This document shows positions 1-9,656 of a stretch of DNA of 64,000 nucleotides, in pieces (positions within the stretch are counted from its first letter, which is position 1; each line of letters starts with the position of its first letter). Source of the stretch: Methylogaea oryzae (GTDB lineage Bacteria > Pseudomonadota > Gammaproteobacteria > Methylococcales > Methylococcaceae); contig NZ_AP019782.1 in the NCBI RefSeq assembly GCF_019669985.1, positions 488,501 through 552,500 on the forward strand, in the 5' to 3' direction. The notes under the pieces were generated by a model, which saw only the letters and a list, made by a program, of their open reading frames with translations, was not told the origin of the DNA and made no database searches. Position numbers and translations under genes: made by a program.

Positions 1-912
1 GCGGATGGCTTCCTCTTCCGCCGCATCGCGCAAACGCTGCATCAGGTCCAGCTCGATGCGGGTGAACAGCTTGATGCGCCAGGCGAAACGCACGGCTTCC
101 GCCAGCCAGGCGTCGGCGGGGCGGCCCAGGTTCTGCACCTCGAAGCGGTGGGCGACCAGGCCTTCGCAAGCCTGGTGGGCCAGGTCCGGTTCCTTGCCCG
201 GCTGCACGTCCACCCGCAGCACGTCTTCGCCCCTGCCGCGCAGCAGGGCCAGGGCGCGGTGGGAGGGAATTTTCGACAGCGGTTCGTCGTATTCGAAATA
301 GTCGCGGAACTTGGCGCCTTCCTGCTCCTTGCCGGGCACCACGCGGGAGATGACGATGGCCTCATTCCACAGCTTTTCGCGCAACCGGCCGGTGAGTTCC
401 GCGTCCTCGGCGAAGCGCTCCATGAGGATTTGCTTGGCGCCTTCCAGGGCGGCGTCGGCATCGGCCACGCCTTTCTCCTCGTCGATGAACTTGGCGGCTT
501 CCGCGCGCGGGTCCAGGGTCGGATCGGCCAATAAGCTGTCGGCCAACGGTTCCAGGCCGGCTTCGCGGGCGATCTGCGCCTTGGTGCGGCGCTTGGGTTT
601 ATAGGGCAGGTAGAGGTCTTCGAGTACGGTTTTTGTCTCGGCTTCCAGAATGGCCTGCTCCAGCTCCGGCGTCAGCTTGCCCTGTTCGCGGATGCTTTCC
701 AGGATCACCTCGCGGCGGGCGTTCAGCTCGCGCAGGTAGTGCAGCCGCTCTTCCAGGTTGCGCAACTGGGTGTCGTCCAGGCCCTCGGTGGCTTCTTTGC
801 GGTAGCGGGCGATGAAGGGCACGGTGGCGCCCTCGTCCAGCAGCTTCACGGCGGCTTCCACTTGGCGGGCGGCCACGGCCAATTCTTGCGCGATGCGCGC
901 GATGACGTTCAT
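1..912 (-). CDS. tex: Tex-type transcription accessory protein, N-terminal part (cut by window edge)
   Basis: This is the first 304 codons of an RNA-binding protein of the Tex family, which binds nucleic acid through a C-terminal S1 domain lying outside the window and influences transcription and gene expression. Reading the minus strand from the ATG at 912 gives an uninterrupted frame to base 1. The N-terminus has the stretch VKLLDEGATVPFIARYRKE followed by GLDDTQLRNLEERLHYLREL and LEDLYLPYKPKRRTKAQ, all hallmarks of Tex. A GGAAT sequence lies upstream of the ATG. The gene is downstream of bcp and separated from it by an inverted-repeat element. The reading stays open to the edge, so truncation is due to the window and not to mutation. 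Confidence 0.93.
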   Translation of the reverse strand, partial: MNVIARIAQELAVAARQVEAAVKLLDEGATVPFIARYRKEATEGLDDTQLRNLEERLHYLRELNARREVILESIREQGKLTPELEQAILEAETKTVLEDLYLPYKPKRRTKAQIAREAGLEPLADSLLADPTLDPRAEAAKFIDEEKGVADADAALEGAKQILMERFAEDAELTGRLREKLWNEAIVISRVVPGKEQEGAKFRDYFEYDEPLSKIPSHRALALLRGRGEDVLRVDVQPGKEPDLAHQACEGLVAHRFEVQNLGRPADAWLAEAVRFAWRIKLFTRIELDLMQRLRDAAEEEAIR

Positions 913-953
913 GGGGTTGGGATTCCGTTATTGTGGGGTTGTATCGGGACAGC

Positions 954-1023
954 GGTGGGTGACGGCGCGCGGCGAAGCCGTTGCGGCTTTCGCTCGATGA
1001 GCGCGGTGCGCGCCTAACCCACC
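954..1023. repeat. REP-like inverted-repeat element between bcp and tex
   Basis: The left arm is GGTGGGT-GAC-GGCGCGC (954-970). The right arm (1008-1023) reads GCGCGCC-TAA-CCCACC, its reverse complement apart from the three-base joint. Between them a second hairpin is visible (GCGAAGCCG ... CGGCTTTCGC, about 972-992). Half-copies of the same GGTGGGTTA word occur at 7900-7908 and, in reverse, at 9624-9632, so it looks like a dispersed intergenic repeat. It may also help end bcp transcription. No transposase lies nearby. Confidence 0.5.
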
Positions 1024-1030
1024 CTACGAA

Positions 1031-1504
1031 TTAAGGGGCGAGATTCTTGATGGCTTCCAGCACTTCGGCCCAGTGGCCGGCCACTTTCACCTTGCGCCAT
1101 TGGTTGGCAAGTTTGCCGTCGCGGCCGATGAGGAAGGTGCTGCGTTCGATGCCCATGACCTGTTTGCCGTACATGTTCTTCAGCTTGATGACGTCGAACA
1201 GCCGGCACAGGGTTTCGTCCGGGTCGGACAGCAGGTCGAAGGGGAATTCCTGCTTGCACTTGAAATTTTCGTGGGACTTGAGGCTGTCCCGCGATACGCC
1301 CAGGATCACTGCGTCGTGGGCCTGGAACTGGGCGAAGTTGTCGCGGAAGGCTTGGCCTTCCTGGGTGCAGCCGGGGGTGCTGTCCTTGGGGTAGAAGTAC
1401 AGCACCACGGGCTTGCCGCGCAACTCGGCCAGCGCGATGGTTTTGCCGCCGGTGGCGGGGGAGGTGAAGTCGGGTACCGCTTGTCCTATGGTGATTTCGC
1501 TCAT
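1031..1504 (-). CDS. bcp: Thiol peroxidase of the Bcp/PrxQ peroxiredoxin family
   Basis: A 157-residue cytoplasmic peroxiredoxin that reduces hydrogen peroxide and organic hydroperoxides using thioredoxin. The peroxidatic cysteine is C46 in the STPGCTQEG motif. The usual BCP resolving cysteine five residues later is absent (Q51), but C83 in the NFKCKQEF stretch sits where the Xylella-type atypical 2-Cys BCP has its resolving cysteine. Arg in the ERSTFLIG stretch completes the active site. It starts 7 bp after the gcvR stop, giving the gcvR-bcp operon seen in enterobacteria. Length and motifs fit the family throughout. Confidence 0.95.
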   Translation of the reverse strand: MSEITIGQAVPDFTSPATGGKTIALAELRGKPVVLYFYPKDSTPGCTQEGQAFRDNFAQFQAHDAVILGVSRDSLKSHENFKCKQEFPFDLLSDPDETLCRLFDVIKLKNMYGKQVMGIERSTFLIGRDGKLANQWRKVKVAGHWAEVLEAIKNLAP

Positions 1505-1511
1505 ATGTCGT

Positions 1512-2039
1512 TCAGCGCTTGATGGGCTCCATGATGGCGTCCAGGTTGGCGTGGTCGCAGAAGTCCAGGAATTCGTCCCGCAGGGAAATCACGCGCACGG
1601 CGGCCGGTACCTTGACGATCAAATGGGCGGTGAATAGCGGCGAGTCGCTGTAAGGCGCGTCGTAGCGGCTGGCCGCCACGTCGTGGATGCGGATGCCGCG
1701 CAAGGAGAAAAAGGACACCACCTCGTTGAGCACGCCCGGCTGGTCGGCGGCGTATACGTCCACGGAATAGGGGATGAGGTCGGGCTGCTCCTGCGGGGTT
1801 TCTTCGACCCGATGGGTGCGCAGCTTCCAGTTGAAGCGGCTGGCCAAGGCTTCCAGGGAGGTTTCCAGTCGAGCCACGTGGTTCCAGTTGCCTTCCACCA
1901 TGAAACAGGCGGCCAGGTCGCCCGCCATGTCGGTCATGCGGGCCTCCTCGACGGAGCAACGGCTCTCCTTAACGGCGCGGCTCAGTTCCTCGATCATGTC
2001 GGTGGGGTTGGCCCCCACGGCGGTGACGATTAGCTGCAT
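1512..2039 (-). CDS. gcvR: Glycine cleavage system repressor-like ACT protein GcvR
   Basis: A 175-residue protein with two ACT-type domains. The first spans about residues 1-75, beginning [20 protein letters not shown]. The second spans about 88-170, with [19 protein letters not shown]. GcvR proteins are cytoplasmic modulators that counteract the activator GcvA in control of the glycine cleavage operon. The frame opens 33 bp further upstream, but the family start is the ATG at 2039, immediately before the conserved beta strand. It is divergent from dapA and followed by bcp, the classical order. No gcvA or gcv genes are in the window, so the regulatory target is inferred from the family only. 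Confidence 0.9.
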   Translation of the reverse strand: MQLIVTAVGANPTDMIEELSRAVKESRCSVEEARMTDMAGDLAACFMVEGNWNHVARLETSLEALASRFNWKLRTHRVEETPQEQPDLIPYSVDVYAADQPGVLNEVVSFFSLRGIRIHDVAASRYDAPYSDSPLFTAHLIVKVPAAVRVISLRDEFLDFCDHANLDAIMEPIKR

Positions 2040-2079
2040 GGCAACGGCAGTCTCCAGGACCAAAAAAAGCAAGGCTGAA

Positions 2080-2088
2080 AGTGTATCA
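2080..2088 (-). promoter_or_regulatory. Possible extended -10 promoter element for gcvR-bcp
   Basis: On the minus strand this reads TGATACACT, matching an extended -10 (TGn followed by a TATAAT-like hexamer) 41 bases upstream of the gcvR ATG in the divergent gcvR/dapA space. No strong -35 is visible, which extended -10 promoters tolerate. Prediction from motif only. Confidence 0.3.
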
Positions 2089-2190
2089 CGGGATTTTTCC
2101 TATTGCCCGCCGAGGGCGGTGGCGTCGTCTTGTCAGGCCGCCGTCCGGCGGGGTAACATGGCACGTTTCCTTAGGATTTTTGGACAAGGC

Positions 2191-3066
2191 ATGATTCGAG
2201 GTAGCATCGTAGCGTTGGTGACGCCGATGGAGGCTGACGGCTCTTTGGATGTGACGAGTCTGCGCCGGTTGGTGGACTTCCACGTGGAGCAAGGCACCGA
2301 CGCCATCGTCGCGGTGGGCACTACGGGCGAATCCGCTACGCTGGACGAGGAAGAGCACTGCAACGTCATCCGCTGGGTGGTGGAACAGTCCGCCGGCCGC
2401 GTTCCGGTGATCGCCGGCACCGGCGCCAATTCCACTACCGAAGCCATCAGCCTGACCCGCGCCGCCAAGCAAGCCGGCGCCGACGCCTGCCTGCTGGTGA
2501 CGCCTTATTACAACAAGCCCACCCAGGAAGGCCTGTACCGCCATTACAAGGCGGTGGCCGAGGCGGTGGACATCCCGCAGATTCTCTACAACGTGCCCGG
2601 CCGCACCGGCTGCGACATGCTGCCGGAAACCGTCGGCCGGCTGTGCGGCGTGCCCAACATCGTCGGCGTGAAAGAAGCCACCGGCAAGCTGGAGCGGGTC
2701 AAGCAAATCCGCGACTTGTGCGGTGCGGACTTCGCCCTGTATTCCGGCGACGACGCCACCACCCGCGAGTTTTGCCTGCTGGGCGGCGACGGCACCATCA
2801 CCGTCACCGGCAACGTGGCGCCGCGCTTGATGCATGACATGGTGGCGGCGGCCCTGGCCGGCGACGCGGCTTTGGCCCAAGCGCTGGACGCCAAGCTGGA
2901 GGCGTTGCACCGCGACTTGTTTATCGAATCCAATCCTATCCCGGTGAAGTGGGCGGTGCAGCAAATGGGTTTGATGAAAGCCGGCATCCGCTTGCCCCTC
3001 ACTTGGCTGTCGGACCCTTGCCATGAAGCGGTGCGGTCGGCCATGCGGCAGGCGGGAGTCATTTGA
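2191..3066 (+). CDS. dapA: 4-hydroxy-tetrahydrodipicolinate synthase
   Basis: A 291-residue class I aldolase-type enzyme that condenses pyruvate with aspartate semialdehyde, the first committed step to diaminopimelate and lysine. The Schiff-base lysine is K161 in GVKEATG. Y133 ([10 protein letters not shown]) and the T44-T45 pair in VGTTGES complete the proton relay, and R138 binds the substrate carboxylate. The start is the ATG at 2191, giving the family N-terminus [13 protein letters not shown]. An in-frame ATG at 2158 would add 11 residues not usual in the family. The stop overlaps the region just before bamC, with only 5 bp between them. Confidence 0.97.
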   Translation: MIRGSIVALVTPMEADGSLDVTSLRRLVDFHVEQGTDAIVAVGTTGESATLDEEEHCNVIRWVVEQSAGRVPVIAGTGANSTTEAISLTRAAKQAGADACLLVTPYYNKPTQEGLYRHYKAVAEAVDIPQILYNVPGRTGCDMLPETVGRLCGVPNIVGVKEATGKLERVKQIRDLCGADFALYSGDDATTREFCLLGGDGTITVTGNVAPRLMHDMVAAALAGDAALAQALDAKLEALHRDLFIESNPIPVKWAVQQMGLMKAGIRLPLTWLSDPCHEAVRSAMRQAGVI

Positions 3067-3071
3067 ACGTT

Positions 3072-3848
3072 ATGAATCGTTTTCTTAAAGCGACGACGGC
3101 CAGTGCGTTGGCCATGGGGCTGAGCGCTTGCAGCACGGTGCAAAGCTGGTTCCCCGACAAGCAGAAGGAATACCGCTACAGCACGGAAATTCCGCCGCTG
3201 GAAATTCCCCCCAATCTGGTCGGTACGATGGACGGGCCGCCCGGCTATGCGGACGAGCCCCCCGAGCCCGTCCCTGCCGCCGCGGCGGCAGGGACGGCGG
3301 CGGCCGGCGCGGCGCCTCCCTCCCCGGCGGGCGCCATTGCCGACAGTCCCATCGGCAAGTACCGGCCGTCCCCGGTGGGCGCGGAGCTGACTGCCGTCCT
3401 GGCCAAGGACTCCACCAGCCCCCATATCGCCATCGAAGCGCCTTTCCCCAACGCCTGGACCATGGTGGACAAGGCCATCAATCGCCTGCGCCTGGAAATC
3501 AAGGACAAGAACCGTTCGCAGAAAGTGCTGTACGTCTATTATTCGGAGAACGCCAAGCCGTTCGAGCCGAGCTGGAGCGACGACCTCCTGGCGCCTTTCG
3601 GCGGTTCCAAGCATCGGGACGACGAGCGTGAGTACCAGGTGCGGCTGGAGGACCTGGGGGACGTTTTGACCAAGGTGCGCGTGTTCGATGGCGCTGGCGA
3701 GAAAGCTCAAGCGGAAGGGGAGGGCTACCAGCTGCTGCAACTCATCCAGAAGAAGATCGTCGCGCTTTCCGAGCCGGAGCCTGATCGTCGGCGCGGCGAG
3801 ACCACGCCGGAGAACGAGCGCCCCGGGGACGAGGAAGACGCTCCCTGA
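3072..3848 (+). CDS. bamC: Outer-membrane assembly lipoprotein BamC (NlpB), short form
   Basis: A 258-residue lipoprotein component of the BAM complex that inserts beta-barrel proteins into the outer membrane. The N-terminus MNRFLKATTASALAMGLSAC is a lipoprotein signal with lipobox LSAC. The next stretch, with EYRYSTEIPPLEIPPNL, is the conserved unstructured BamC lasso. An Ala/Pro-rich linker (about residues 60-90) leads to one helix-grip-like domain (about 115-235, APFPNAWTMVDKAINRLRLE). E. coli BamC has two such domains and about 344 residues, so this copy is shortened, as in many non-enteric gammaproteobacteria. A TTG at 3063 is in frame, but the ATG at 3072 begins the signal properly. It sits next to dapA as in E. 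coli. Confidence 0.92.
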   Translation: MNRFLKATTASALAMGLSACSTVQSWFPDKQKEYRYSTEIPPLEIPPNLVGTMDGPPGYADEPPEPVPAAAAAGTAAAGAAPPSPAGAIADSPIGKYRPSPVGAELTAVLAKDSTSPHIAIEAPFPNAWTMVDKAINRLRLEIKDKNRSQKVLYVYYSENAKPFEPSWSDDLLAPFGGSKHRDDEREYQVRLEDLGDVLTKVRVFDGAGEKAQAEGEGYQLLQLIQKKIVALSEPEPDRRRGETTPENERPGDEEDAP

Positions 3849-3872
3849 TCGGGGGCGGCAAGGCCCCCGATC
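3847..3872 (+). terminator. Hairpin terminator at the end of dapA-bamC
   Basis: A perfect 10-bp stem GATCGGGGGC / GCCCCCGATC with a 6-nt loop begins on the last bases of the bamC stop codon. Only a short TCTT tract follows, so it may be a weak or Rho-assisted terminator. Confidence 0.55.
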
Positions 3873-4031
3873 TTCGCGCCCGATGGCATCTTGCTTCGCC
3901 CGTCGAGCCACGACGCACCTCTTTAACCAAGGCGGCGCCGATCCATTCGGCGCATCCCTGCCTGGGTGGCGCCCGTTAAACGCGGAGCGTGTCCGAACCC
4001 ACACGATTATCACCGTCCTGCCGAGAACGTT

Positions 4032-7000
4032 ATGTTGCTAACCATCCCCGGTCCGTCCGCCCTGTCGCCGTTTCGCCTGCGCAAGCTGCTGGAAACCCTG
4101 CGCGGCGTGGACGGGCATATTTGCGCCGTTTCCGCCCGCCACGTCCATTTCGCTGATTGCCGGCGTGCCCTGAGCGAAGCGGAAACCGCCACGCTGCATG
4201 ACATCCTCCATTACGGCCAGCAAGCCGAAGAGGCCGAAGGCGAGGCGATTTTGATCGTGCCGCGCCTGGGCACCATCTCGCCCTGGTCGAGCAAAGCCAC
4301 CGACATCGCCCGCCAGTGCGGCCTGGACGCCGTGCGCCGCATCGAGCGGGGCATCGCCTACCATATCCACAGCCACGCCACCTGGACGTTGCCGCAGCGC
4401 CAAGCCATCGAAGCCCTGCTGCACGATCGCATGACCCAGGCGGTGCTGCGCAAGGGCCACGAGCAGCAATTGTTCGCCGCCCATGAGCCGGGCCACTTGC
4501 GTTACGTCCCGCTGCTGGAGGAAAGCAAGCCCGCCCTGTGGCGCGCCAACGAAGAGCTGGGGCTGGCTCTGTCGGAAGACGAAATCGAATACTTGGCGGA
4601 AAGCTTCACCGCTTTGCGGCGCAACCCCACCGACGTGGAGTTGATGATGTTCGCCCAGGCCAATTCCGAGCACTGCCGCCACAAGATCTTCAACGCCCGC
4701 TGGACCATCGACGGCCAGGAGCAGGACAAGTCCCTGTTCGGCATGATCCGCAACACCGCCGAGCACAGCCCGGCCGGCCTGATTTCCGCTTACAGCGACA
4801 ACGCCGCCATCATGGAAGGGCATCAGGCCCGGGTGTTCCTGCGCGACCCCAAAACCGGCGCTTACGGTTACCAGGACGAGCCGGCCCATATCCTCATGAA
4901 GGTGGAAACCCATAACCACCCCACCGCCATTTCGCCCCATCCGGGCGCGGCCACCGGCTCCGGCGGCGAAATCCGCGACGAGGGCGCCACCGGCCGCGGC
5001 TCCTGGACCAAGGCGGGCCTGACCGGCTTCACCGTGTCCAATCTGCGCATCCCCGGCTTCCAGCAGCCCTGGGAAAAAGACTTCGGCAAGCCGGGCCGCA
5101 TTGCCACCGCCCTGGACATCATGCTGGAAGGCCCCATCGGCGGCGCGGCCTTCAACAACGAATTCGGCCGGCCCGCCCTGGCCGGTTATTTCCGCACCTT
5201 CGAGCAGGCCGTGCCGGGCACGGACGAGAAGCAGCTGCGCGGCTACCACAAGCCCATCATGATCGCCGGCGGCATGGGCAATATCCGTCCCATGCACACC
5301 CATAAGCAGGACATCCCGCCCGGCACGCCCATCGTGGTGCTGGGCGGCCCGTCCATGCTCATCGGCCTGGGCGGCGGCGCGGCTTCCTCGCAAGCCTCCG
5401 GCGAAGCGGCGGAAGATTTGGACTTCGCCTCGGTGCAGCGGGAAAACCCGGAAATGCAGCGCCGCTGTCAGGAAGTCATCAGCCGTTGCACCGCCCTGGG
5501 CGATGCCAACCCCATCATCTCCATCCACGACGTGGGGGCGGGCGGCCTGTCCAACGCCGTGCCGGAAATCATCCACGACAGCGGCCGCGGCGGGAAACTG
5601 GAGCTGCGCGAAGTGCTCAGCGACGATCCCGGCATGTCGCCCATGCAGATCTGGAGCAACGAATCCCAGGAACGCTACATCCTGGCGGTGAAGGCCGAGG
5701 AACTGGAAGCGTTCCGCGCTTTCTGCGAGCGGGAGCGCTGCCCCTACGCGGTGATCGGCCACGCCACCGAGGACGAGCATTTGTTGCTGGCCGACCGCGA
5801 GTTCGGCAACAGTCCCATCGACATCCCCATGTCCTTGCTGTTCGGCAAGCCGCCGAAAATGCACCGCGAAGTGGCCCACCAGGCTCCCAACGTGCCCGGC
5901 TTGGATTTGGCGGGCATCGACCTAGCCGATGCCGTCCGGCGGGTGCTGAGCTTCCCGGCGGTGGCGGACAAAACCTTCCTCATCACCATCGGCGACCGCT
6001 CCATCACCGGCCTGGTGGCCCGCGACCAAATGGTCGGCCCCTGGCAGACGCCGGTGGCGGACGTGGCCGTCACCACCAGCGGCTACACGGTCTACACCGG
6101 CGAAGCCATGGCCATGGGCGAGCGCAGCCCGCTGGCCCTGGTGGACGGCCCGGCGTCCGGCCGCATGGCGGTGGGCGAGGCCATCACCAATATCGCCGCC
6201 GCATCCATCAAGGGCATCGGCGACATCAAGCTGTCCGCCAACTGGATGGCCGCCGCCGGCAACCCCGGCGAGGACGCCGCCCTGTTCGACACGGTGCGCG
6301 CCGTGGGCATGGAGCTGTGCCCGCAACTGGGCATCGCCATTCCGGTGGGCAAGGACTCCCTGTCCATGAAAACCGTGTGGAAGGACGCGGCCGGCGACAA
6401 GACCATGACTTCGCCGCTGTCCCTCATCGTCACGGCGTTCGCCCCGGTTCTGGATGTGCGCTGCACTCTGACGCCGCAGTTGCGGCTGGACCAGGGCGAC
6501 AGCCGCTTGATCCTCATCGACCTGGGCGCGGGCAAAAACCGCCTGGGCGGTTCGGCCCTGGCCCAGGTGTACGGCCAGTTGGGCAGCCAAGTGCCGGACC
6601 TGGACGATGCCGAGCGCCTGAAAGCCTTTTTCGGCGCGATCCAGGTGCTGCGCGACGAGGGTCTGTTGCTGGCCTACCACGACCGGGCCGACGGCGGCCT
6701 GCTGGCGACCCTGTGCGAAATGGCTTTCGCCGCCCACTGCGGCCTGGACATCGACCTCGAACCGCTGGCCGGCGACGCCCTGGCGGCCCTGTTCAACGAG
6801 GAACTGGGGGCGGTGATCCAGGTGAAGGCCGACGCGGCGGCCACCGTGCTGGGTTGCTTGCGGGAAGTAGGATTGGACCTGTGCAGCCACATCGTCGGCG
6901 CTCCCCTGGCCGACCAGCACATCCGGATTCGCAGCGGTTCCGCCGTCTTGCTGGAGAAGCCCCGCATCGAACTGCAACGGGCCTGGTCGGAAACCAGCTA

Positions 7001-7910
7001 CCGCATGCAGGCCCTGCGCGACAATCCCGACTGCGCTCGCCAGGCGTTCGACGCCCTGGAAGATCCGCACGATCCGGGCCTGCACGCCCATCTGACCTTC
7101 GATCCGGGCGAGAACGTGGCGGCGCCGTATGTGGCCGCCGCCCGTCCCCGCGTCGCCATCCTGCGCGAGCAGGGCGTCAACGGCCACGTGGAAATGGCGG
7201 CGGCCTTCGACAAGGCCGGCTTCGCGGCGGTGGACGTGCACATGAGCGACATCATCGCCGGCCGCGTCAGCCTGAAGGAGTTCGCCGGCCTCGCCGCCTG
7301 CGGCGGCTTCTCCTACGGCGACGTGCTGGGCGCCGGCGGCGGCTGGGCCAAGTCCATCCTGTTCAACGGCCGGGCGCGGGACGAGTTCGAAGCGTTTTTC
7401 CGCCGCGGCGACACCTTCGGCCTGGGCGTGTGCAACGGCTGCCAGATGATGGCGCAGCTGCGCGATCTGGTCCCCGGCGCCGAGCACTGGCCGCGCTTCG
7501 TGCGCAACGTGTCGGAGCAGTTCGAGGCGCGCGTCGCCATGGTGGAAGTGCGTCCGTCGCCCTCCATCCTGCTGCGCGGCATGGAAGGCTCACGGATGCC
7601 GGTGGCCGTGGCCCACGGCGAAGGCTTCGCCGAATTCAGCCGCGACCCGGCCACCGTGCTGCACCGGGAGCTGGTGAGCCTGTGCTACGTGGACAACTAC
7701 GGCAGCCCGACCGAACGCTATCCGGCCAATCCCAACGGTTCGCCTTTCGGCATCACCGGCCTGACCAATACCGACGGCCGCTTCACCATCATGATGCCGC
7801 ACCCGGAGCGCTGCTTCCGCACCGCGCAGAACTCCTGGCATCCGGACGGCTGGGGCGAAGACGGCCCGTGGCTGCGCATGTTCTGCAACGCCAGGGTTTG
7901 GGTGGGTTAA
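4032..7910 (+). CDS. purL: Phosphoribosylformylglycinamidine synthase, large single-chain form
   Basis: A 1292-residue FGAM synthase that converts FGAR, glutamine and ATP to FGAM in purine synthesis. It has the proteobacterial single-chain layout: an N-terminal PurS-like domain, a linker, two AIR-synthase-like halves with the ATP-binding region, and a C-terminal class I glutaminase. The glutaminase nucleophile is C1134 in GVCNGCQMM, with H1257 and E1259 in the PHPER motif completing the triad. Length matches the E. coli enzyme (about 1295). The open frame runs 22 codons further upstream, but the ATG at 4032 gives the family start [16 protein letters not shown]. It is monocistronic, with 183 bp free upstream. 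Confidence 0.97.
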   Translation: MLLTIPGPSALSPFRLRKLLETLRGVDGHICAVSARHVHFADCRRALSEAETATLHDILHYGQQAEEAEGEAILIVPRLGTISPWSSKATDIARQCGLDAVRRIERGIAYHIHSHATWTLPQRQAIEALLHDRMTQAVLRKGHEQQLFAAHEPGHLRYVPLLEESKPALWRANEELGLALSEDEIEYLAESFTALRRNPTDVELMMFAQANSEHCRHKIFNARWTIDGQEQDKSLFGMIRNTAEHSPAGLISAYSDNAAIMEGHQARVFLRDPKTGAYGYQDEPAHILMKVETHNHPTAISPHPGAATGSGGEIRDEGATGRGSWTKAGLTGFTVSNLRIPGFQQPWEKDFGKPGRIATALDIMLEGPIGGAAFNNEFGRPALAGYFRTFEQAVPGTDEKQLRGYHKPIMIAGGMGNIRPMHTHKQDIPPGTPIVVLGGPSMLIGLGGGAASSQASGEAAEDLDFASVQRENPEMQRRCQEVISRCTALGDANPIISIHDVGAGGLSNAVPEIIHDSGRGGKLELREVLSDDPGMSPMQIWSNESQERYILAVKAEELEAFRAFCERERCPYAVIGHATEDEHLLLADREFGNSPIDIPMSLLFGKPPKMHREVAHQAPNVPGLDLAGIDLADAVRRVLSFPAVADKTFLITIGDRSITGLVARDQMVGPWQTPVADVAVTTSGYTVYTGEAMAMGERSPLALVDGPASGRMAVGEAITNIAAASIKGIGDIKLSANWMAAAGNPGEDAALFDTVRAVGMELCPQLGIAIPVGKDSLSMKTVWKDAAGDKTMTSPLSLIVTAFAPVLDVRCTLTPQLRLDQGDSRLILIDLGAGKNRLGGSALAQVYGQLGSQVPDLDDAERLKAFFGAIQVLRDEGLLLAYHDRADGGLLATLCEMAFAAHCGLDIDLEPLAGDALAALFNEELGAVIQVKADAAATVLGCLREVGLDLCSHIVGAPLADQHIRIRSGSAVLLEKPRIELQRAWSETSYRMQALRDNPDCARQAFDALEDPHDPGLHAHLTFDPGENVAAPYVAAARPRVAILREQGVNGHVEMAAAFDKAGFAAVDVHMSDIIAGRVSLKEFAGLAACGGFSYGDVLGAGGGWAKSILFNGRARDEFEAFFRRGDTFGLGVCNGCQMMAQLRDLVPGAEHWPRFVRNVSEQFEARVAMVEVRPSPSILLRGMEGSRMPVAVAHGEGFAEFSRDPATVLHRELVSLCYVDNYGSPTERYPANPNGSPFGITGLTNTDGRFTIMMPHPERCFRTAQNSWHPDGWGEDGPWLRMFCNARVWVG

Positions 7911-7928
7911 GGCGGCGGATTTCGCCTT
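7909..7928 (+). terminator. Weak hairpin after purL, within a REP-like half-site
   Basis: AAGGCG and CGCCTT form a 6-bp stem around an 8-nt loop directly at the purL stop codon. There is no T tract. The preceding GGTGGGTTA matches the arm of the repeat near position 1000, so the last codons of purL may be built from that repeat. Confidence 0.3.
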
Positions 7929-7990
7929 GAATTCCTCCGGTGCGGGTGCAATATTCAATTGGAAGGCAACCCAAGCGGAGGTAACAAGCC

Positions 7991-8416
7991 ATGACCCGTA
8001 ACGAACCCTGGAGCCTGCTGCACCAATTGCAGCGGGAGTTGGAGCGATCGATGGAGGCGCGGGGCGGCGACGGCAGCGTTGCCACCGCCGAGTGGACGCC
8101 GCCGGTGGACATCAAGGAAAAAGCCGACGGCTATGTGCTGTATGCCGACGTGCCGGGCGTGAAACCGGAAAACATCGAGGTGACCATGGAGAACGGCATC
8201 CTCACCGTAAAAGGCTTCCGCGAAACCGAGGCCCACGCGGCGAAGGAAGGCTACAAGCGCATCGAACGCGTGCACGGCGCGTTTTACCGCCGCTTCTCCC
8301 TGCCGGACACGGCCCACGCCGAGGGCATCACCGCCCGATGCAGCAACGGCGTGCTGGAAATTTCCATTCCCAAGCGGGCCGCCGTGCAGCCGCGTAAGAT
8401 CGTGATTTCCACCTGA
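7991..8416 (+). CDS. Small heat-shock protein, Hsp20/alpha-crystallin family
   Basis: A 141-residue ATP-independent holdase chaperone that keeps unfolding proteins soluble. The alpha-crystallin domain spans about residues 35-135, beginning PPVDIKEKADGYVLYADVPG. It continues with GILTVKGFRE and the conserved ending NGVLEISIPK (the G-V-L signature), followed by a short tail with the I-V-I motif used for oligomer contacts. A strong ribosome site (GGAGGTAAC) precedes the ATG. The gene stands alone between purL and rraA and is closed by a good terminator. A heat-shock promoter is likely, but no convincing sigma-32 site was identified. Confidence 0.93.
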   Translation: MTRNEPWSLLHQLQRELERSMEARGGDGSVATAEWTPPVDIKEKADGYVLYADVPGVKPENIEVTMENGILTVKGFRETEAHAAKEGYKRIERVHGAFYRRFSLPDTAHAEGITARCSNGVLEISIPKRAAVQPRKIVIST

Positions 8417-8449
8417 ACACATCCGGCCCGCGGATGGCGACAAGGAGAG

Positions 8450-8480
8450 GCCCGCGCGAGGATGACGCGGGCTTTTTCTT
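8450..8480 (+). terminator. Rho-independent terminator after the hsp20 gene
   Basis: GCCCGCG and CGCGGGC form a 7-bp GC stem with a 9-nt loop, followed by TTTTTCTT. It lies 33 bases after the hsp20 stop and before rraA. Confidence 0.75.
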
Positions 8481-8534
8481 GAGCGGCGCCGGGCGTTCCG
8501 GCCCATTCGCACAAACCTCTTTGGGAGAACCACC

Positions 8535-9026
8535 ATGACCTGCGCGATAAAAACCGCCGATTTGTGCGACCGCCACGGCGACACCGAGCATTTCCAAATC
8601 GCCGAGCCGGCCTTCCGCAGCTACGGCGGCCAGCCGTCCTTTTGCGGCGAGATAGCCACCCTCAAGGTGTTCGAGGACAACGTGCTGCTGCGCCAAGCCC
8701 TGGAGCAAAAAGTGGAGGGCAAGGTGCTGGTGGTGGACGGCGGCGCGTCCCACCGCTGCGCCCTGCTGGGCGAGGACCTGGCCAAGCTGGCGCTGGACAA
8801 CGGCTGGAGCGGCATCATCGTTTACGGCTGCATCCGCGACACGGCGGCCATTGCCGGCCTGCCCATCGGCGTCCGCGCTTTGCACGCCCATCCGTTGAAA
8901 AGCCATAAGCGCGGCCACGGCGAGCGGGACATCCTCATCACCTTCGCCGGCGTCAATTTCCGCAGCGGCCACTACGTTTACGCCGACGAGGACGGCATTG
9001 TCGTCAGTTCCAGCAAACTGGTGTAG
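8535..9026 (+). CDS. rraA: RraA family protein (RNase E regulator / HMG aldolase fold)
   Basis: A 163-residue protein of the RraA family. In E. coli RraA binds RNase E and inhibits mRNA decay. Relatives of the same fold are 4-hydroxy-4-methyl-2-oxoglutarate aldolases or oxaloacetate decarboxylases. The core GEDLAKLALDNGWSGIIVYG, followed by CIRD, is the family signature, and the metal-binding Asp of GCIRD is present. The length equals that of E. coli RraA (161). A GGGAGAACC ribosome site precedes the ATG. Which activity applies cannot be told from sequence alone, since both groups share these residues. Confidence 0.9.
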   Translation: MTCAIKTADLCDRHGDTEHFQIAEPAFRSYGGQPSFCGEIATLKVFEDNVLLRQALEQKVEGKVLVVDGGASHRCALLGEDLAKLALDNGWSGIIVYGCIRDTAAIAGLPIGVRALHAHPLKSHKRGHGERDILITFAGVNFRSGHYVYADEDGIVVSSSKLV

Positions 9027-9030
9027 CGCC

Positions 9031-9597
9031 GTGGGCCATCGCTTGAGCCGTATCGTCACCCGCGGCGGCGATGCCGGAACCACCGGCTTGGCCGACGGCA
9101 GCCGATTGCCCAAGCACGATGCGCGCATCGAGTGCCTGGGCGAAGTGGACGAACTGAACAGCCTGATCGGCTGGCTGGCGGCCCAGCCGCTGCCGCCCCA
9201 GTGGCTGCCCTGCCTGGAAGAAATCCAGCATGCGCTGTTCGACCTGGGTGGCGACTTGAGCCTGCCCGGCCGCGACAGCGTGGGCCAGGTCCAAGTGGAG
9301 TGGCTGGAGCGTTGGCTGGACTACGGCAATGCCGGCCTGCCGCCCCTGCAAGAATTCATCCTGCCCGGCGGCGGTCCGGCGTCCGCCGCTTGCCACGTGG
9401 CGCGCAGCGTGTGCCGACGCTGCGAGCGGCGTTTGACGCCTCTGTTGCTGGAAGGGCGCGTGAGTCCGGCCGCTTACGCTTACGTGAATCGCCTGTCCGA
9501 CCTGCTGTTCGTGCTGGCGCGGCTGCTGGCCCGCGGCGCGGGCGGCGAGACGCAATGGCGCCACGGCCGCGTAGCGCCGGAACCGCCATTGCCCTAA
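9031..9597 (+). CDS. PduO-type corrinoid adenosyltransferase
   Basis: A 188-residue enzyme that transfers adenosyl from ATP to cob(I)alamin to make coenzyme B12. The N-terminal ATP-binding motif TRGGDAGTTGLADGSRLPK matches the PduO/MMAB family, and the helical signature CRRCERRL is also present. The start chosen is the GTG at 9031, four bases after the rraA stop, giving MGHRLSRIVTRGGDAG. The frame opens earlier, inside rraA. Close spacing suggests cotranscription with rraA. No other cobalamin genes are near. The family name is firm, but the paralogue symbol is left open. Confidence 0.92.
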   Translation: MGHRLSRIVTRGGDAGTTGLADGSRLPKHDARIECLGEVDELNSLIGWLAAQPLPPQWLPCLEEIQHALFDLGGDLSLPGRDSVGQVQVEWLERWLDYGNAGLPPLQEFILPGGGPASAACHVARSVCRRCERRLTPLLLEGRVSPAAYAYVNRLSDLLFVLARLLARGAGGETQWRHGRVAPEPPLP

Positions 9598-9656
9598 CCC
9601 TTGGCCCGTGGCACAATTCCCTACTAACCCACCCAAGAATTAACGGTTGAACCATC

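Noticed and set aside
2086-3024. 312-residue minus-strand frame opposite dapA
   Set aside because: A shadow of the GC-rich dapA coding strand with low-complexity His/Gly/Ala composition and no motif.
1774-3066. 430-residue version of dapA with a long N-terminal extension
   Set aside because: The extension runs antisense through gcvR and is not seen in the family; the ATG at 2191 gives the normal protein.
4038-5879. 613-residue minus-strand frame opposite purL
   Set aside because: purL motifs are unmistakable on the plus strand; the antisense frame is Gly/His/Gln-rich and has no domain.
5486-7930. 814-residue plus-strand frame overlapping purL
   Set aside because: Out-of-frame reading of purL with extreme Arg/Pro/Gly content.
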